Origin: Pedobacter glucosidilyticus
Lineage (GTDB): Bacteria; Bacteroidota; Bacteroidia; Sphingobacteriales; Sphingobacteriaceae
DNA: 64,000 nucleotides
Assembly (NCBI RefSeq): GCF_002483235.1
Contig: NZ_DLHN01000019.1
Coordinates: 1-64,000, forward strand
Reading direction: 5' to 3'
The stretch's first letter is position 1. The number at the start of each line of letters is the position of its first letter. A program made the position numbers and the translations under genes. Below the pieces are notes generated by a model. It was not told the origin of the DNA. It did no database searches and saw only the letters and a list, made by a program, of their open reading frames with translations. Positions 62,847 through 64,000 of the stretch are shown here, piece by piece.

Positions 62847-63083
62847 ATGGGAAACAATAGACCTATAAAAACAAAATGTTGGATTAAATTTTTAGAATTT
62901 AAAAACTGCAAATACATCTCAACTGAAGCCTCACATGATAAATGGAAATGTCCTGGATGCTTAAGATCTATTATTCACAGGCAAAAAGATAAAGAAATAC
63001 CTGCTTTCCATATAAATTCTAATTTAATAACAATGGGAATATCAAAAGATGAATTTTTGGAATGGATTAAGGAAAATTGTTAA
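62847..63083 (+). CDS. HicA-like toxin with cysteine-rich insert
   Basis: A 78-aa protein. It resembles HicA in plan: an N-terminal helix (CWIKFLEFKNCKYI), the SH catalytic region (STEASHDKWKC), a basic strand (SIIHRQKDKEIPAFHINSNLITMGI) and a final helix starting SKDEFLEWI, matching HicA GIS-x-x-EF. It differs by five Cys residues, including KCPGC, which could bind zinc. An alternative GTG start at 62838 would overlap the antitoxin stop by 4 bp (GTGA). A HicA-type mRNA interferase is my best reading. Confidence 0.62.
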   Translation: MGNNRPIKTKCWIKFLEFKNCKYISTEASHDKWKCPGCLRSIIHRQKDKEIPAFHINSNLITMGISKDEFLEWIKENC

Positions 63084-63103
63084 TATAAATTTTAGATAAT
63101 TTA

Positions 63104-63205
63104 TTAACTTCTTTTTTTGAAATATCCAATTAAATAAATCATCCGTACAATCTTCAACACCGCCACAGCTTCTCTCAAAAAAACCCTGATATTATCGGTA
63201 TTCAC
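63104..63205 (-). CDS. Candidate 33-aa protein overlapping the orphan HigA stop
   Basis: A GTG at 63205 overlaps the HigA-like stop by 4 bp (GTGA) and opens 33 codons to a TAA at 63104. The translation starts VNTDNIRVFLREAVAVLKIV and goes on RMIYLIGYFKKRS, an amphipathic/hydrophobic helix with basic ends. The stop-start overlap suggests coupling, but so short a frame can arise by chance. It could equally be a remnant of a longer gene. Confidence 0.3.
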   Translation of the reverse strand: MNTDNIRVFLREAVAVLKIVRMIYLIGYFKKRS

Positions 63206-63465
63206 TTTTTTTTAGCCTGCGCAAGATTATAATTTTCTTGTGCTCTTAACCAAAAATCAAGACTTGTATTAAAAGCTTTGGCGAGTTTTAATGCCATTTC
63301 AAGACTAATACTCTGCTTATGATTGATGATGGTAGATAAAGTTTTACTAATTTCTAACCCAGCAGCAACTTCTTCCAAAGTCAGTTTGTTACTGGTTTCT
63401 TCTCTCAATTCCTCTATGGTTTCTTTTATTAATTCCCCCGGATGTGCTGGCGCAAACATGGTCAT
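63202..63465 (-). CDS. HigA/VapI-family HTH antitoxin, no adjacent toxin
   Basis: An 87-aa XRE-type HTH protein: FAPAHPGELIKETIEEL at the start, HTH in KLTLEEVAAGLEISKTLSTIINHKQSISLEMALKLAKAFNTSLDFWLRAQ, the hallmark of HigA/VapI antitoxins. A proteic-killer toxin normally precedes it; here the 31 bp upstream leave no room, and the next gene upstream is another HigA. Start ATG at 63465, or 63459 two codons later. Confidence 0.85.
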   Translation of the reverse strand: MTMFAPAHPGELIKETIEELREETSNKLTLEEVAAGLEISKTLSTIINHKQSISLEMALKLAKAFNTSLDFWLRAQENYNLAQAKKK

Positions 63466-63496
63466 AATTTCTAAATTTAATGGTAATCAAATCCTA

Positions 63497-63856
63497 TTAA
63501 ACGTTTGCGTTAAAGAATACCACAGTAGGGATACCAAGTTTATGGTGTAAAATATTAGCTATACGCAATGTTATTTCCCTTTTACCGCTTAGTATAGAAG
63601 ATACGTAGCTTTTAGACCCAATATAAGGCTGTAGGTCTTTATTCTTTAATCCTAATTCTTCCATCTTCAATTTTATAGCTTCTATGGGATTGGGGCTGGC
63701 TATTGGATAATGCTTATCCTCATAATTACTGATAAGTAACCCTAATAATTCAGCTTCTGCAAAATCAGGACTGCTAGGTTCAGCATCAAAAATTATGTCT
63801 AGCCTCTCTAAGGCTTTATTATAATCGCTTTCTGTTTTTAAAATTGTCCAATTCAT
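63497..63856 (-). CDS. higA: HigA-type antitoxin with C-terminal XRE domain
   Basis: A 119-aa protein: N-terminal helical part (MNWTILKTESDYNKALERLDIIFDAEPSSPDFAEAELLGLLISNYEDKHYPI) and a C-terminal HTH (AIKLKMEELGLKNKDLQPYIGSKSYVSSILSGKREITLRIANILHHKLGIP). This is the layout of E. coli HigA. It overlaps the preceding toxin gene by 38 bp, so they form one operon with toxin first. Confidence 0.9.
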   Translation of the reverse strand: MNWTILKTESDYNKALERLDIIFDAEPSSPDFAEAELLGLLISNYEDKHYPIASPNPIEAIKLKMEELGLKNKDLQPYIGSKSYVSSILSGKREITLRIANILHHKLGIPTVVFFNANV

Positions 63857-64000
63857 TTTTATAGCTTATAGTTTCTACATCTATTTTATTGTAATCTTTA
63901 TGTGTACCAAACCAGATGATAAAAATTTGTTTGGTGTAAAAGTTAATCTTAATAACTAATCTACAATTATTGCCTTTTATATTGAAAACAACTCTGTTAT
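63819..64000 (-). CDS. higB: HigB-type toxin, 5' part beyond the right edge
   Basis: Read on the minus strand from the edge: RVVFNIKGNNCRLVIKINFYTKQIFIIWFGTHKDYNKIDVETI, ending at a TAA at 63819-63821. The FNIKGN-x-x-RLV and F-x-GTH-x-x-Y-x-K-I-D patterns are typical of the HigB mRNA-interferase family. About 60 C-terminal residues are visible; the start is outside the window. It overlaps higA by 38 bp. Confidence 0.85.
   Translation of the reverse strand, partial: NRVVFNIKGNNCRLVIKINFYTKQIFIIWFGTHKDYNKIDVETISYKNELDNFKNRKRL

Overview
The window reads as chromosome of a low-GC member of the Bacteroidota, most likely Sphingobacteriaceae (Pedobacter-like). The evidence is Bacteroidota-type promoters (TTG, 18-20 nt, TAnnTTTG), almost no Shine-Dalgarno sequences, a lipoprotein TamA (TamL) paired with TamB, a DnaE that carries its own N-terminal proofreading exonuclease, and a GH3-family gene next to lptB. 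This placement is an inference from gene content and not a database match.

Layout. 1-616: 5' part of a secreted protein on the minus strand, running off the left edge. 791-5155: dnaE. 5196-6546: an AAA_14/DUF4143 ATPase with two palindromic promoter sites. 6547-13910: tamB-tamL envelope operon. 14030-16572: trxA, an OmpH-like lipoprotein, guanine deaminase and a Gfo/Idh/MocA oxidoreductase. 16599-17805: a second AAA_14/DUF4143 ATPase, again with two palindromes over its promoter. 17838-24094: Hsp15-like S4 protein, dapD, a GT4 glycosyltransferase, the tRNA-modification and maturation genes tsaC, cca-like and miaA, and a pRiA4b-ORF3-like protein. 24091-37922: the translation/transcription block on the minus strand, read tRNA-Thr, tRNA-Tyr, tRNA-Gly, tRNA-Thr, tuf, tRNA-Trp, secE, nusG, rplK, rplA, rplJ, rplL, rpoB, rpoC. 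38093-42568: raiA/hpf, xerC-like recombinase, rpsU, small membrane and beta-barrel proteins, apt and a helix-hairpin-helix protein. 42681-44435: an OlsF-like two-domain lipid acyltransferase. 44464-51736: an orphan ABC ATPase, then the co-directional series recJ, lptB, GH3, ECF sigma, anti-sigma-like protein and beta-barrel. 51844-56292: a metallo-hydrolase, a receiver-only regulator, YceI, and a histidine kinase with an NMT1/THI5-like sensor domain. 56419-62284: gcvP, a ParE-type toxin-antitoxin pair, pdxJ and ahcY. 62458-64000: a toxin-antitoxin cluster (HicBA-like, an orphan HigA with a tiny overlapping ORF, and HigBA cut by the right edge).

Most of the window is conserved housekeeping. 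The parts that look least explained are (1) the two AAA_14/DUF4143 ATPases, each with its own pair of perfect or near-perfect palindromes lying over a recognisable promoter and with a PD-(D/E)XK-like D...ExK motif at the C terminus; (2) the DnaE in which metal ligands of the PHP domain are replaced while a DEDDh exonuclease is fused in front; (3) the toxin-antitoxin cluster at the right end with a 33-codon ORF overlapping an orphan antitoxin; and (4) a terminator-like hairpin inside the tRNA-tuf array. All function calls are from reading translated sequence and motifs; no search was run.
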